Shown here: positions 54,027 through 61,993 of the stretch, piece by piece
Numbering within the stretch: the stretch's first letter is position 1
How the letters are laid out: the number at the start of each line of letters is the position of its first letter
The notes under the pieces: model-generated
The model's input: only the letters and a program-made list of their open reading frames with translations
Told to the model about the DNA's origin: nothing
Database searches by the model: none
Source: Winogradskyella vidalii
GTDB lineage: Bacteria; Bacteroidota; Bacteroidia; Flavobacteriales; Flavobacteriaceae
DNA: 64,000 nt
Assembly (NCBI RefSeq): GCF_013403955.1
Contig: NZ_JABFDG010000001.1
Location: forward strand, 1,054,001-1,118,000
Direction of reading: 5' to 3'
Program-made: the position numbers and the translations under genes

Positions 54027-54027
54027 T

Positions 54028-54900
54028 ATGAGTACAGTTCAAGATTTAAAATATAAGTTTAATAATCTCGATGTTTTTGGTAAAATCATAGCGATTAACG
54101 TTGTGGTGTTTATTATTGCGCTCGTATTTAAATCGCTATTGCGTTTTGATATGTTCACATATTTTGAACTACCATCTGGTGCTATGGATTTTGTTTTGCA
54201 ACCGTGGAGTTTAATTACTTATGGGTTTTTGCATTATGATTTATTCCATTTGATATTTAATATGTTGTTTCTCTATTATTTATCACGCATCACTACAAAT
54301 TTATTTCGGACTAAAATGGTGCTCAATATTTACTTTTTGGGTATCATTTTTGGCGGGTTGGCTTATTTAGCTTTTACTAACTTAGTACCCACAGCTTTTT
54401 TTAGTGGAAGAGGTGTGCTGGTTGGTGCATCAGCAGGAGTTAGTGCCTTATTACTTTTTGTAGCAGCTTACATGCCGAATACCGAAATCCGATTGTTCAA
54501 TGCTTTTAATGTCAAATGGAAACATATAGCTATAGTTTTTGTAGCCTTAGATTTAATTAGAGTGTTGTTAGGTCAGAACCAAGGCGGTTATATGGCGCAT
54601 TTTGGTGGGTATATCTTAGGGTATTTATATGCTACCAAATTGATGAAAGGTACTGATATAGGTACTGGTTTTGAACGCACAATGGATACGGTTGTTGGTT
54701 GGTTTAAACCTAAATCAAATTTAAAGACAGTTCATAAAACGAAAACAAAAAGTTCAACATCTTATAAGACTAAAACTAAGTCTGATGCGTTAGATAAACA
54801 GAAGAAAATAGATGCTATTCTCGATAAAATAAGCAAGAGTGGTTATGATAGTTTATCAGCAGATGAAAAAGCATTTCTTTTTAAAGCAGGAAAAGATTAA
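54028..54900 (+). CDS. Rhomboid-family intramembrane serine protease (2)
   Basis: Second rhomboid protease, 290 residues. Ser135 lies in VGASAGVSA and His191 in MAHFGGYILG; helix 2 has HYDLFHLIFNML. After the six helices there is a cytoplasmic tail of about 75 residues, very rich in Lys, Thr and Ser, ending with IDAILDKISKSGYDSLSADE, a conserved C-terminal domain of Bacteroidota rhomboids. It is a tandem paralogue of the preceding gene but diverged. Substrates are not known. Confidence 0.95.
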   Translation: MSTVQDLKYKFNNLDVFGKIIAINVVVFIIALVFKSLLRFDMFTYFELPSGAMDFVLQPWSLITYGFLHYDLFHLIFNMLFLYYLSRITTNLFRTKMVLNIYFLGIIFGGLAYLAFTNLVPTAFFSGRGVLVGASAGVSALLLFVAAYMPNTEIRLFNAFNVKWKHIAIVFVALDLIRVLLGQNQGGYMAHFGGYILGYLYATKLMKGTDIGTGFERTMDTVVGWFKPKSNLKTVHKTKTKSSTSYKTKTKSDALDKQKKIDAILDKISKSGYDSLSADEKAFLFKAGKD

Positions 54901-54905
54901 TTACA

Positions 54906-55928
54906 GTGAAGGGGTTAAGGTTTAGTAGTAAAATTATATTTTCAATCAATTCGTTGGTTGCATTTTTATTGCTTATTTCTTACATCTTACCCTACATTCC
55001 ACCAAAAAGCTTTGCAACACTATCAGTTTTAAGTTTGGGTGTGCCTTTACTTATAATTCTCAATGTTGTCTTTTGTATATATTGGTTACTTCGAGTAAGA
55101 AAACAATTTATTTTATCTCTCGTCGTGCTATTGTTAGGTATAAACTACATTAATTCAATGTATAATTTTACTTCTACAACTAACATTGAAGATGATGCTA
55201 ATTTTTCGGTGATGTCTTTTAATGTTCGGTTGTTTAATAAGTTTAATTGGATTCCTATTGATGACGTTAAATCAAAAACAGTTGAGTTTATAGAAAAGCA
55301 TCAACCTGATATTCTAAGCCTTCAAGAATATCCTCGAGCAAACCCTATAAGTATAGCGGGCTACTTTAATTACAATGCAACTTATACTGAAAACGTCAAG
55401 GGGGGGCTTACGCTACTTTCTAAATTTCCAATTGTAAATTCTGGTTCACTTGAATTTGAAAACACTTACAATAATGGTATTTTTATTGATGTTGTAAAGC
55501 AAAACGATACAATTAGAGTTTATAATTTCCACTTACAATCTTCAGGAATTGAAACCGATGTAGAAAAGCTTAAAAAGGAAACTTCGGGACACTTATTTAA
55601 ACAGGTAGGGTCAACATTTAAAACGCAACAAGATCAAGTAGAATTGTTTTTAGCGCATAAATCTAAAACGAATTACAGAACCATTGTTACAGGTGATTTT
55701 AATAACACCGCTTATTCTTATATCTACAAGAAAATTAAAGGGGATGATTTAAAAGATACTTTTGAAGCCGCTAGTAATGGTTTTGGGAGAACGTATGATT
55801 TTAAATTTTTTCCAATGCGAATCGATTTTATTTTAGTAGATGAAGACTTTACAGTCAATGGTTTTCAAACCTTTGATATCAAACTTTCGGATCACTATCC
55901 TATAAAAACGACTTTAAAATTACATTAA
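54906..55928 (+). CDS. Endonuclease/exonuclease/phosphatase-family protein
   Basis: Protein of 340 residues. Two or three N-terminal membrane segments (to about 85) are followed by an EEP domain with MSFNVRLFNK, LQEYPRA (metal-binding Glu), GDFNN and a final SDHYPI (catalytic Asp-His). It may hydrolyse a phosphodiester in lipids or nucleic acids outside the cytoplasm. The start is GTG at 54906, six bases after the rhomboid stop. Its last 9 bases overlap the end of the opposing gene. Confidence 0.92.
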   Translation: MKGLRFSSKIIFSINSLVAFLLLISYILPYIPPKSFATLSVLSLGVPLLIILNVVFCIYWLLRVRKQFILSLVVLLLGINYINSMYNFTSTTNIEDDANFSVMSFNVRLFNKFNWIPIDDVKSKTVEFIEKHQPDILSLQEYPRANPISIAGYFNYNATYTENVKGGLTLLSKFPIVNSGSLEFENTYNNGIFIDVVKQNDTIRVYNFHLQSSGIETDVEKLKKETSGHLFKQVGSTFKTQQDQVELFLAHKSKTNYRTIVTGDFNNTAYSYIYKKIKGDDLKDTFEAASNGFGRTYDFKFFPMRIDFILVDEDFTVNGFQTFDIKLSDHYPIKTTLKLH

Positions 55929-56228
55929 CCAGCAATCTACGGTGTCCGCGATAATGTGTGCCACTAAGCCTAACCCTATAAATCGGGTTTTCTTAGAAAG
56001 TAGTAAAAGAACATATATTGCAATCGCATAGTAGGAGTGAAGCGGATGAAAATTGATGCTGCAACGGTTGGCTTCAAAAATCGGGCTAGCTAATAAATGG
56101 TCTAAATCAATCAGCATCCCTAACATCATAATGCCATATGCTTTTAGCCAATACGTTTTGTAGCATAAAATGGCAATAACTAAAGGTAAGCCAAAATGAA
56201 TACCGTAATGGATAAATGATTGAAGCAT
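55920..56228 (-). CDS. DUF6122 family membrane protein
   Basis: A 102-residue protein with three hydrophobic segments. The motifs LIDLDHL, NFHPLHSYYA and AHIIADTVDC hold His and Asp residues like those of the metal-dependent YdjM-type membrane hydrolases, so a metal site is likely. The family is known in flavobacteria as DUF6122; function is unknown. It follows wbqC by 7 bases and converges on the EEP gene with a 9-base overlap. Confidence 0.85.
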   Translation of the reverse strand: MLQSFIHYGIHFGLPLVIAILCYKTYWLKAYGIMMLGMLIDLDHLLASPIFEANRCSINFHPLHSYYAIAIYVLLLLSKKTRFIGLGLVAHIIADTVDCWLM

Positions 56229-56235
56229 AAATTCT

Positions 56236-56862
56236 TTACAGTGTTTGAATAATACGGGCTTGTTTCTTTAAATATAATTCTGTATTAGGACCTTCGTTAA
56301 ACAATAAATCTAAAACACTAAGATTAGAAATAAAGCCATGTTTTTCTGTGAAAACTTGCGTATAAGGTTGAAGTGATTGTACTTTAAAATTACGTTTCAC
56401 CAAATTTCTATAATCGGTTTTACCTGTTGGTGTTTTTTCAAAAATAGCAGTGTGTAAAGGAGAATTATCTAGCTGTAAGCATTCTGAAAGTAAATCAAAA
56501 CACCCTAAATTAAAGTCTAATATATAATCGAATTGTTTTTCGAAAAGTGGCATTAAATCGTCGATATAGTATTCAAAAAAAGGAGACATGCTATAAGCCG
56601 ATTGTAAGGATTTTAAATGTTGAAGTTGCCATTGTTCTTCATTAGCAATTTTTACATCCCTATAAAGCTGTCTGTTTTTCTGGGTGTAACTCACGGGAAC
56701 AGTGAGTGCGAGTTTTCCATTAGCTCCATAAATTTCAGTGCGATTTCTATACGATTGTTTTTGGTAATTATCGGACACTTCAAAATAAACATCGTCTGAA
56801 TTTACCATAGCCCCTATGTGTGCAATATTAGGAAAATATGTGGGGTAGATGAGACTAGTCAT
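56236..56862 (-). CDS. WbqC-family protein
   Basis: A 208-residue WbqC-like protein. The opening YPTYFPNIAHIGAMVNSDDVYFEVSD (read in part) and the QKQSYRNRTEIYG and LTVPV segments are diagnostic. WbqC proteins are found in O-antigen loci and in lepB-linked positions in this phylum; their reaction is not established, though a transferase or aminoacyl modification role has been proposed. It lies after lepB with a 264-base gap, so it may have its own promoter. Confidence 0.9.
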   Translation of the reverse strand: MTSLIYPTYFPNIAHIGAMVNSDDVYFEVSDNYQKQSYRNRTEIYGANGKLALTVPVSYTQKNRQLYRDVKIANEEQWQLQHLKSLQSAYSMSPFFEYYIDDLMPLFEKQFDYILDFNLGCFDLLSECLQLDNSPLHTAIFEKTPTGKTDYRNLVKRNFKVQSLQPYTQVFTEKHGFISNLSVLDLLFNEGPNTELYLKKQARIIQTL

Positions 56863-57126
56863 GTTGTAGGAAATCGATTTTTTACTTTTGTTAGGCTTTC
56901 ATTTAGCTTTTAAAATACTACCAATTTAGAAGCAATTATATATAGAGGGCCACAAGGCATTCTTTTAAGTTTTAGTGATTATGTGTTTATCAATATATTG
57001 TCGCTACGACACAGGTGCTAAGTAGTTTTATTTGTTTAAGTTAAGAAATATCTTTCGCTTTTCTTTAGATCAAAAGTGTACAGTTATTTACAACTTTAAA
57101 CAAATTATTAACTTACGTAATTAGAT

Positions 57127-58752
57127 TTAGCTATTCTTAGCCTTTTTCTTTCGTCTCCACTTATTAAATCCGGTGATTCCTAAAACAAGAATAAGAAACG
57201 GAATAAAATAAGAGGTTCGTTCGCCAGAGCCACTAACGGTTGTGAAAATTCTATCCCAACGGAATTTCCAATTTTTAACACCATCATTTATACCATCGAT
57301 GCTCATCCAAATGAATACGGGTTTTCCAATCACGTGATTGTAGGGTACAAATCCCCATGCTCTCGCATCAATTGAATTGTGGCGATTATCACCCATCATC
57401 CAATAATAATCTTGTTTGAATGTGTACGATGTTGTAGGCTGATTATTAATAAAAATTTGTTCACCTCTGGTTACAACTTGATTACCTTCATATTCTGAAA
57501 TAGCACGCTTGTAAATCGAAATATTATCCATATTTAACTTCACTGTAGCGCCGGCTTTGGGAATCCAGAGTGGGCCAAAAAAGTTCGTATTCCAATTGTG
57601 TTTTAAATCGTGAGGAAATGTATTAGAATCTCTTATGCCTTCATCTTCAGCATGAAAAGTTAAGGATGTTATATTAGGGTGTATCTCAGCTTGTTTTGCT
57701 GCTTCAGGCGTTGCTTGTACAACAAAAGTTTCGCGTTGTTGGTTATAGCCAATACCATCTGTAATATCATATTTTTTTAGAATAGGCTTCACTTTTTGAG
57801 TGAGCTCATACATAGAGTTTGCAGTGATGTTGTTAAATTCAATATCATAAGAAAATTGAACTCTGGCTCTTTCTGGCAATACATTTTGTTTACCATTAAT
57901 ATAAACGACTCCATTTTTAATCTCAAGTGTATCGCCAGGAATACCAACACAACGTTTAACCAAGTTAGTTTTCTTATCAATTGGTTTGTAATAATTACGG
58001 TCTGGGGTAAATTGATTCATATCCACCAACGTATCTGCTGGTTGTCCAAAAACCACAATATCATTCCGTTCTATCTTTTCAAAACCAGGCAACCTAAAAT
58101 AAGGGAGTTGCAGTTTGTTCATCCAAGAGGTATTACGTTCTTCATAATGATCGTTAAATAAATATGATTTTGATTTTATAACGGGAATAGTATCGTGTAC
58201 CATAGGTGCAGCTACAGTAGTCATTGGTAATCTTGCCCCGTAGTGTACTTTACTTACAATAAGAAAATCACCAACAAGCAATGATTTTTCTAATGATGAC
58301 GACGGAATAACAAATGGTTGAAAGAAATACGTATGAACAATAGTTGCAGCTACAATGGCGAATAGGATAGAAGTTATCCATTCTCCAGTAGATGTTTTTG
58401 GTGTTAATTTTCGGTCTTCAATATAATTAACATCTGTCATATAATTAAGGTAATACAGATAAAATCCTAAGGTAACGATGCATAATAGGGCATCAACTTT
58501 ACTGTCTTTTCCAAAAGCACGTGCGGTTTCTACCCAAGCAGCAGGAATCATAATTAAGTTAACAATAGGTAAAAACATAATGATTACCCACCACCACGGA
58601 CGCGAAATAATTTTCATTAAAATCACAGCATTGTATATTGGTACAAATGCTTCCCAAGCTTGTCTGCCTGCTTTAATGTATAATTTCCATGTGCCTAAGC
58701 CATGGATAACTTGTAATACGAGTAAAAAGATAAACCACTGTGTCCAGCTCAT
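57127..58752 (-). CDS. lepB: Signal peptidase I, large Bacteroidota form
   Basis: Membrane serine protease that cuts Sec signal peptides. At 541 residues it is about twice the E. coli size. Three or four N-terminal membrane segments come first. The catalytic Ser is Ser153 in IPSSSLEKSLL and the Lys is Lys266 in NLVKRCVGIPGD; the GDNRHNSIDARAWGF box follows near 460. The insert between these (about 290-440) is large. A C-terminal membrane segment precedes the lysine-rich end. It lies downstream of dapB with a 118-base gap. Confidence 0.95.
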   Translation of the reverse strand: MSWTQWFIFLLVLQVIHGLGTWKLYIKAGRQAWEAFVPIYNAVILMKIISRPWWWVIIMFLPIVNLIMIPAAWVETARAFGKDSKVDALLCIVTLGFYLYYLNYMTDVNYIEDRKLTPKTSTGEWITSILFAIVAATIVHTYFFQPFVIPSSSLEKSLLVGDFLIVSKVHYGARLPMTTVAAPMVHDTIPVIKSKSYLFNDHYEERNTSWMNKLQLPYFRLPGFEKIERNDIVVFGQPADTLVDMNQFTPDRNYYKPIDKKTNLVKRCVGIPGDTLEIKNGVVYINGKQNVLPERARVQFSYDIEFNNITANSMYELTQKVKPILKKYDITDGIGYNQQRETFVVQATPEAAKQAEIHPNITSLTFHAEDEGIRDSNTFPHDLKHNWNTNFFGPLWIPKAGATVKLNMDNISIYKRAISEYEGNQVVTRGEQIFINNQPTTSYTFKQDYYWMMGDNRHNSIDARAWGFVPYNHVIGKPVFIWMSIDGINDGVKNWKFRWDRIFTTVSGSGERTSYFIPFLILVLGITGFNKWRRKKKAKNS

Positions 58753-58870
58753 AATTTTATATTTTGTCTTGTGTGTAACACCTTATAAATTTCAAAATGT
58801 TTAGCCAACTAACTTGAAGTTTAATTGGTAAAGGTGTAAATTATTTCAGTTTGTTCTAATAGTTGGCAAA

Positions 58871-59572
58871 TTAACCAATGTTTAACACATCTTTCATGCT
58901 AAATACACCTTTTTTATCTTTTATCCATTCGGCTGCAATTACAGCGCCTAAAGCAAAACCTTGTCTGCTATGTGCGGTATGTTTAATACTTATTGAATCT
59001 ACTTCAGAATTATAAGTGATTTCATGAGTGCCAGGAACGTGTTCTATACGTTTAGCTTCAATATGAATTTCATTGGTTTTCGGTTGGTCTAAGGTCCAGT
59101 TGGTATAATCGGTATACTCTATAATTTGTTCTGCTAAAGTAATCGCTGTACCGCTTGGAGCATCTAATTTTTTGGTATGATGGATTTCTTCAAGTTCGGT
59201 TGTATATTCAGGGAAACCAGCCATTAATTGACTTAATTTCTTATTGAGTTCAAAAAACAGATTGACGCCTAAACTAAAGTTTGAAGCATATAAAAACGTT
59301 CCTTTTTTCGCTTCACAATAATCTAAAATCTCATTGTACTGATCTAACCATCCTGTTGTACCTGATATTACAGGGACTCCAGCATCTAAAGCTTTTTTTA
59401 TATTAGACACGGCAGCTGTTGGAATACTAAAATCTATAGCGACATCGGTGTCTTTAAAGTTATAGTTTGCGTTAGCATCAGCTATTTTCAAGGTAATACT
59501 ATGGTTTCTATTTAGCGCAATTGCTTCAATACTTTTGCCCATTCGGCCATAACCCAGTAAAGCTATTTTCAT
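58871..59572 (-). CDS. dapB: 4-hydroxy-tetrahydrodipicolinate reductase
   Basis: Lysine and diaminopimelate synthesis; reduces the cyclic intermediate with NAD(P)H. The N-terminal Rossmann motif is LGYGRMGKSI, the catalytic region is EEIHHTKKLDAPSGTA (His and Lys) near 127-142, and HTAHSRQGFALGAVIAAEW is near the end. At 233 residues it is slightly short but typical for this phylum. The DUF5683 gene ends 30 bases upstream, so an operon with parAB is likely. Confidence 0.96.
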   Translation of the reverse strand: MKIALLGYGRMGKSIEAIALNRNHSITLKIADANANYNFKDTDVAIDFSIPTAAVSNIKKALDAGVPVISGTTGWLDQYNEILDYCEAKKGTFLYASNFSLGVNLFFELNKKLSQLMAGFPEYTTELEEIHHTKKLDAPSGTAITLAEQIIEYTDYTNWTLDQPKTNEIHIEAKRIEHVPGTHEITYNSEVDSISIKHTAHSRQGFALGAVIAAEWIKDKKGVFSMKDVLNIG

Positions 59573-59602
59573 TTCTCTCTATTTTGTGATATGTTTTTTG
59601 GC

Positions 59603-60190
59603 TTAAAATTTAAAATTTAGTGTTAAGCCTAAATCTGAAGTGTTTTCCATTTCATTATATTGGTAATGTGGACTTAAACTTAGGTTTTCGTCAACATTGA
59701 ACTGTAATAAATGTGCATCTACATTAGCATCAATAATATTTAATGCATATAGCCCAAGGGTTATTAAGAGTGACATTTCCTTGTTTCGGTTAAACTGCTG
59801 TTGGGCTCTCACAAGACCGTCGTCTGATATTAAACCATAAAACTCATCATCTTTAAAACCTGCTAAACGACTCTTGTAGGCATCTCTGTAGCGATTGTAT
59901 TGCTTGTTGTTTCTCACATAGAAATAGACACCAGTACCAATAGCGCCCCAAACAATAGGAATTTTCCAATACCTTTTGTTGTAAGCTTGACCTAAACCAG
60001 GAAGCACTGCGGAATAAAAGGCTGCTTTAGAGGGTCTTAAAGGGTCGATTTCTTTTTTTACCAAAGTTTCATTGGCTATGATAGGAGTTTCTTCAATAGC
60101 AATACTTGTGCTGTCTTTTTCGGTTTGAGAAAATGAAAGTAGCACTGAAAACAAACCCAGTAAAAGACAATAGAACCCCTTATTTGTCAC
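59603..60190 (-). CDS. DUF5683 family protein
   Basis: A 195-residue protein with a signal peptide (about 1-20) and a membrane or amphipathic region. The core is PSKAAFYSAVLPGLGQAYNK followed by KIPIVWGAIGTG, typical of DUF5683. Function is unknown. Its start overlaps the end of parB by 11 bases, a conserved arrangement in Bacteroidota. Confidence 0.9.
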   Translation of the reverse strand: MTNKGFYCLLLGLFSVLLSFSQTEKDSTSIAIEETPIIANETLVKKEIDPLRPSKAAFYSAVLPGLGQAYNKRYWKIPIVWGAIGTGVYFYVRNNKQYNRYRDAYKSRLAGFKDDEFYGLISDDGLVRAQQQFNRNKEMSLLITLGLYALNIIDANVDAHLLQFNVDENLSLSPHYQYNEMENTSDLGLTLNFKF

Positions 60191-61088
60191 GTTGTACTAG
60201 TTTTTTTAAACGGTTGAAATCTTCTTCAGAATGAAAAGGAATAGTGATTTTTCCACTACCATTTTTAGCCACTTTAACATCGATTTTATGACCAAAATAA
60301 TCTGAAAAATCTTTAACGCCTTTTTTGATGTTTTTTGAAATTTCAGTAATTGGTTTTTCTGTTTTTTCAGTAGGAGGTGTGTCTTCTGTTAATTGTTTTA
60401 CCAATTGTTCAGTCGCTCTAACTGATAATTTATTACTGATGATTTTTTCGTAAATGTCGAGTTGATCAACCTGACCTTCAATATTCACCATTGCTCTTCC
60501 GTGACCCATGCTAATAAAGCCATCGCGAATACCGGTTTGAATAATTGGGTCTAACTTTAATAAGCGTAAATAGTTGGCAATTGTTGAACGTTTTTTACCC
60601 ACACGCTCGCTCATTTGCTCCTGGGTTAAATCTATTTCGTCAATTAAACGTTGGTAGGATAATGCAATTTCAATGGCATCTAAATCTTGGCGTTGAATGT
60701 TCTCAACCAAGGCCATTTCTAAAGACTCTTGATCATTTGCAATCCTAATATACGCAGGTATGGATTCTAAACCAATTAATTTTGAAGCTCTAAAACGTCG
60801 TTCACCAGACACCAATTGGTAATTGTTGAAAGCTAATTTTCTAACGGTTATTGGTTGAATCACTCCAAGCTCGCGAATTGAAGAGGCGAGTTCTTTTAAG
60901 GTTTCTTCATTAAAATTTGTTCGAGGTTGAAATGGGTTTACATCGATACTATCAATATCGAGTTCCACAATATTACCGACGACTTTATCTGCATTTTTGT
61001 CTTCTGCAGAATTGATTTCGTTTTCAGGATCTTTTAATAAAGCCGATAATCCTCTACCTAATGCTTGTTTTTTTGTTGCTTTCGCCAT
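60180..61088 (-). CDS. parB: Chromosome partitioning protein ParB
   Basis: CTP-dependent parS-binding clamp of 302 residues. The N-terminal box has FQPRTNF and GERRFRASKLIG (CTP-binding patch), then the helix-turn-helix LTQEQMSERVGKKRSTIANYLR, and a C-terminal dimer domain. It overlaps parA by one base and the DUF5683 gene by 11. No parS site (TGTTTCACGTGAAACA-like) was found in the window. Confidence 0.96.
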   Translation of the reverse strand: MAKATKKQALGRGLSALLKDPENEINSAEDKNADKVVGNIVELDIDSIDVNPFQPRTNFNEETLKELASSIRELGVIQPITVRKLAFNNYQLVSGERRFRASKLIGLESIPAYIRIANDQESLEMALVENIQRQDLDAIEIALSYQRLIDEIDLTQEQMSERVGKKRSTIANYLRLLKLDPIIQTGIRDGFISMGHGRAMVNIEGQVDQLDIYEKIISNKLSVRATEQLVKQLTEDTPPTEKTEKPITEISKNIKKGVKDFSDYFGHKIDVKVAKNGSGKITIPFHSEEDFNRLKKLVQRDK

Positions 61089-61855
61089 TACGATTCATTT
61101 TTCTTAATCAGCTCTTTTGCTAAGTTCAAATAATTAACAGCACCTTTGCTGCTTACATCATAGTTTATAATACTTTCACCATAACTTGGTGCTTCACCTA
61201 AACGGACATTACGTTGAATAATGGTATCAAAAACCATTTCACTAAAGTGTTTTTGCACTTCTTCTACCACTTGATTAGAAAGGCGTAAACGCGAGTCAAA
61301 CATGGTGAGTAACATGCCTTCTATATCTAACGTTTCATTATGGATTTTCTGTACACTTTTAATAGTATTTAACAATTTGCCTAAACCTTCAAGCGCAAAA
61401 TATTCACATTGAATAGGAATAATTACCGAGTCGGCCGCTGTTAAAGCATTTAATGTTAACAGACCTAAAGAGGGCGCACAGTCAATTAAAATATAATCAT
61501 AGTCTGATTTTAAACTGGTAATTGCTTTTTTAAGCATATACTCACGTTCTTCTTTATCTACCAATTCAATCTCGATGGCCACAAGATCGATGTGAGCCGG
61601 AATCACATCTACGTTTGGAGCATTAGATGCTAAAATAGCATCTTTTGCATCAGCAGAATGCTCTATTAATTGATATGAACCTATTTCAATAGTTTCTACA
61701 TCAATCCCTAAACCAGAACTTGCGTTGGCTTGTGGATCGGCATCTATAAGTAAGACTTTTTTTTCTAAAGCTCCTAGTGAAGCCGCAAGATTTACAGAGG
61801 TTGTTGTCTTACCAACACCTCCTTTTTGATTTGCTATTGCAATGATTTTACCCAT
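61088..61855 (-). CDS. parA: Chromosome partitioning ATPase ParA (Soj)
   Basis: Deviant Walker ATPase of 255 residues that drives origin segregation with ParB. Walker A KGGVGKTTTSVNLA starts at 11, Walker A' is in LLIDADPQANAS and Walker B in YILIDCAPSLG. There is no N-terminal DNA-binding extension, so it is the chromosomal (Soj) type. A terminator of the upstream peptidase gene lies about 80 bases before the start. Confidence 0.97.
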   Translation of the reverse strand: MGKIIAIANQKGGVGKTTTSVNLAASLGALEKKVLLIDADPQANASSGLGIDVETIEIGSYQLIEHSADAKDAILASNAPNVDVIPAHIDLVAIEIELVDKEEREYMLKKAITSLKSDYDYILIDCAPSLGLLTLNALTAADSVIIPIQCEYFALEGLGKLLNTIKSVQKIHNETLDIEGMLLTMFDSRLRLSNQVVEEVQKHFSEMVFDTIIQRNVRLGEAPSYGESIINYDVSSKGAVNYLNLAKELIKKNES

Positions 61856-61934
61856 TAAATGATTTGGTTATATATAAGGGCTTAAAATTACGATTATTTA
61901 CGACTTTAGAAAATTGAAGTTGTTAACAGTTATA

Positions 61935-61976
61935 TAAAAAAACAACCTTCAAAAAATAATTAAGAAGGTTGCTTTT
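61935..61976 (-). terminator. Terminator between M16 peptidase and parA
   Basis: CAACCTTC (61943-61950) and GAAGGTTG (61964-61971) form a perfect 8-bp stem with a 13-base loop. Read on the minus strand it is followed by a run of seven T. It lies just after the M16 peptidase stop at 61994. Confidence 0.8.
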
Positions 61977-61993
61977 TAAATTAGGGTTAAATT

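Noticed and set aside
56863-57126. Gap between wbqC and lepB searched for a small gene
   Set aside because: No frame with a credible start or motif on either strand; it probably holds only the wbqC promoter.
57796-58161. Plus-strand frame of 121 codons inside lepB
   Set aside because: Antisense to the conserved signal peptidase gene; no start context or recognisable domain.
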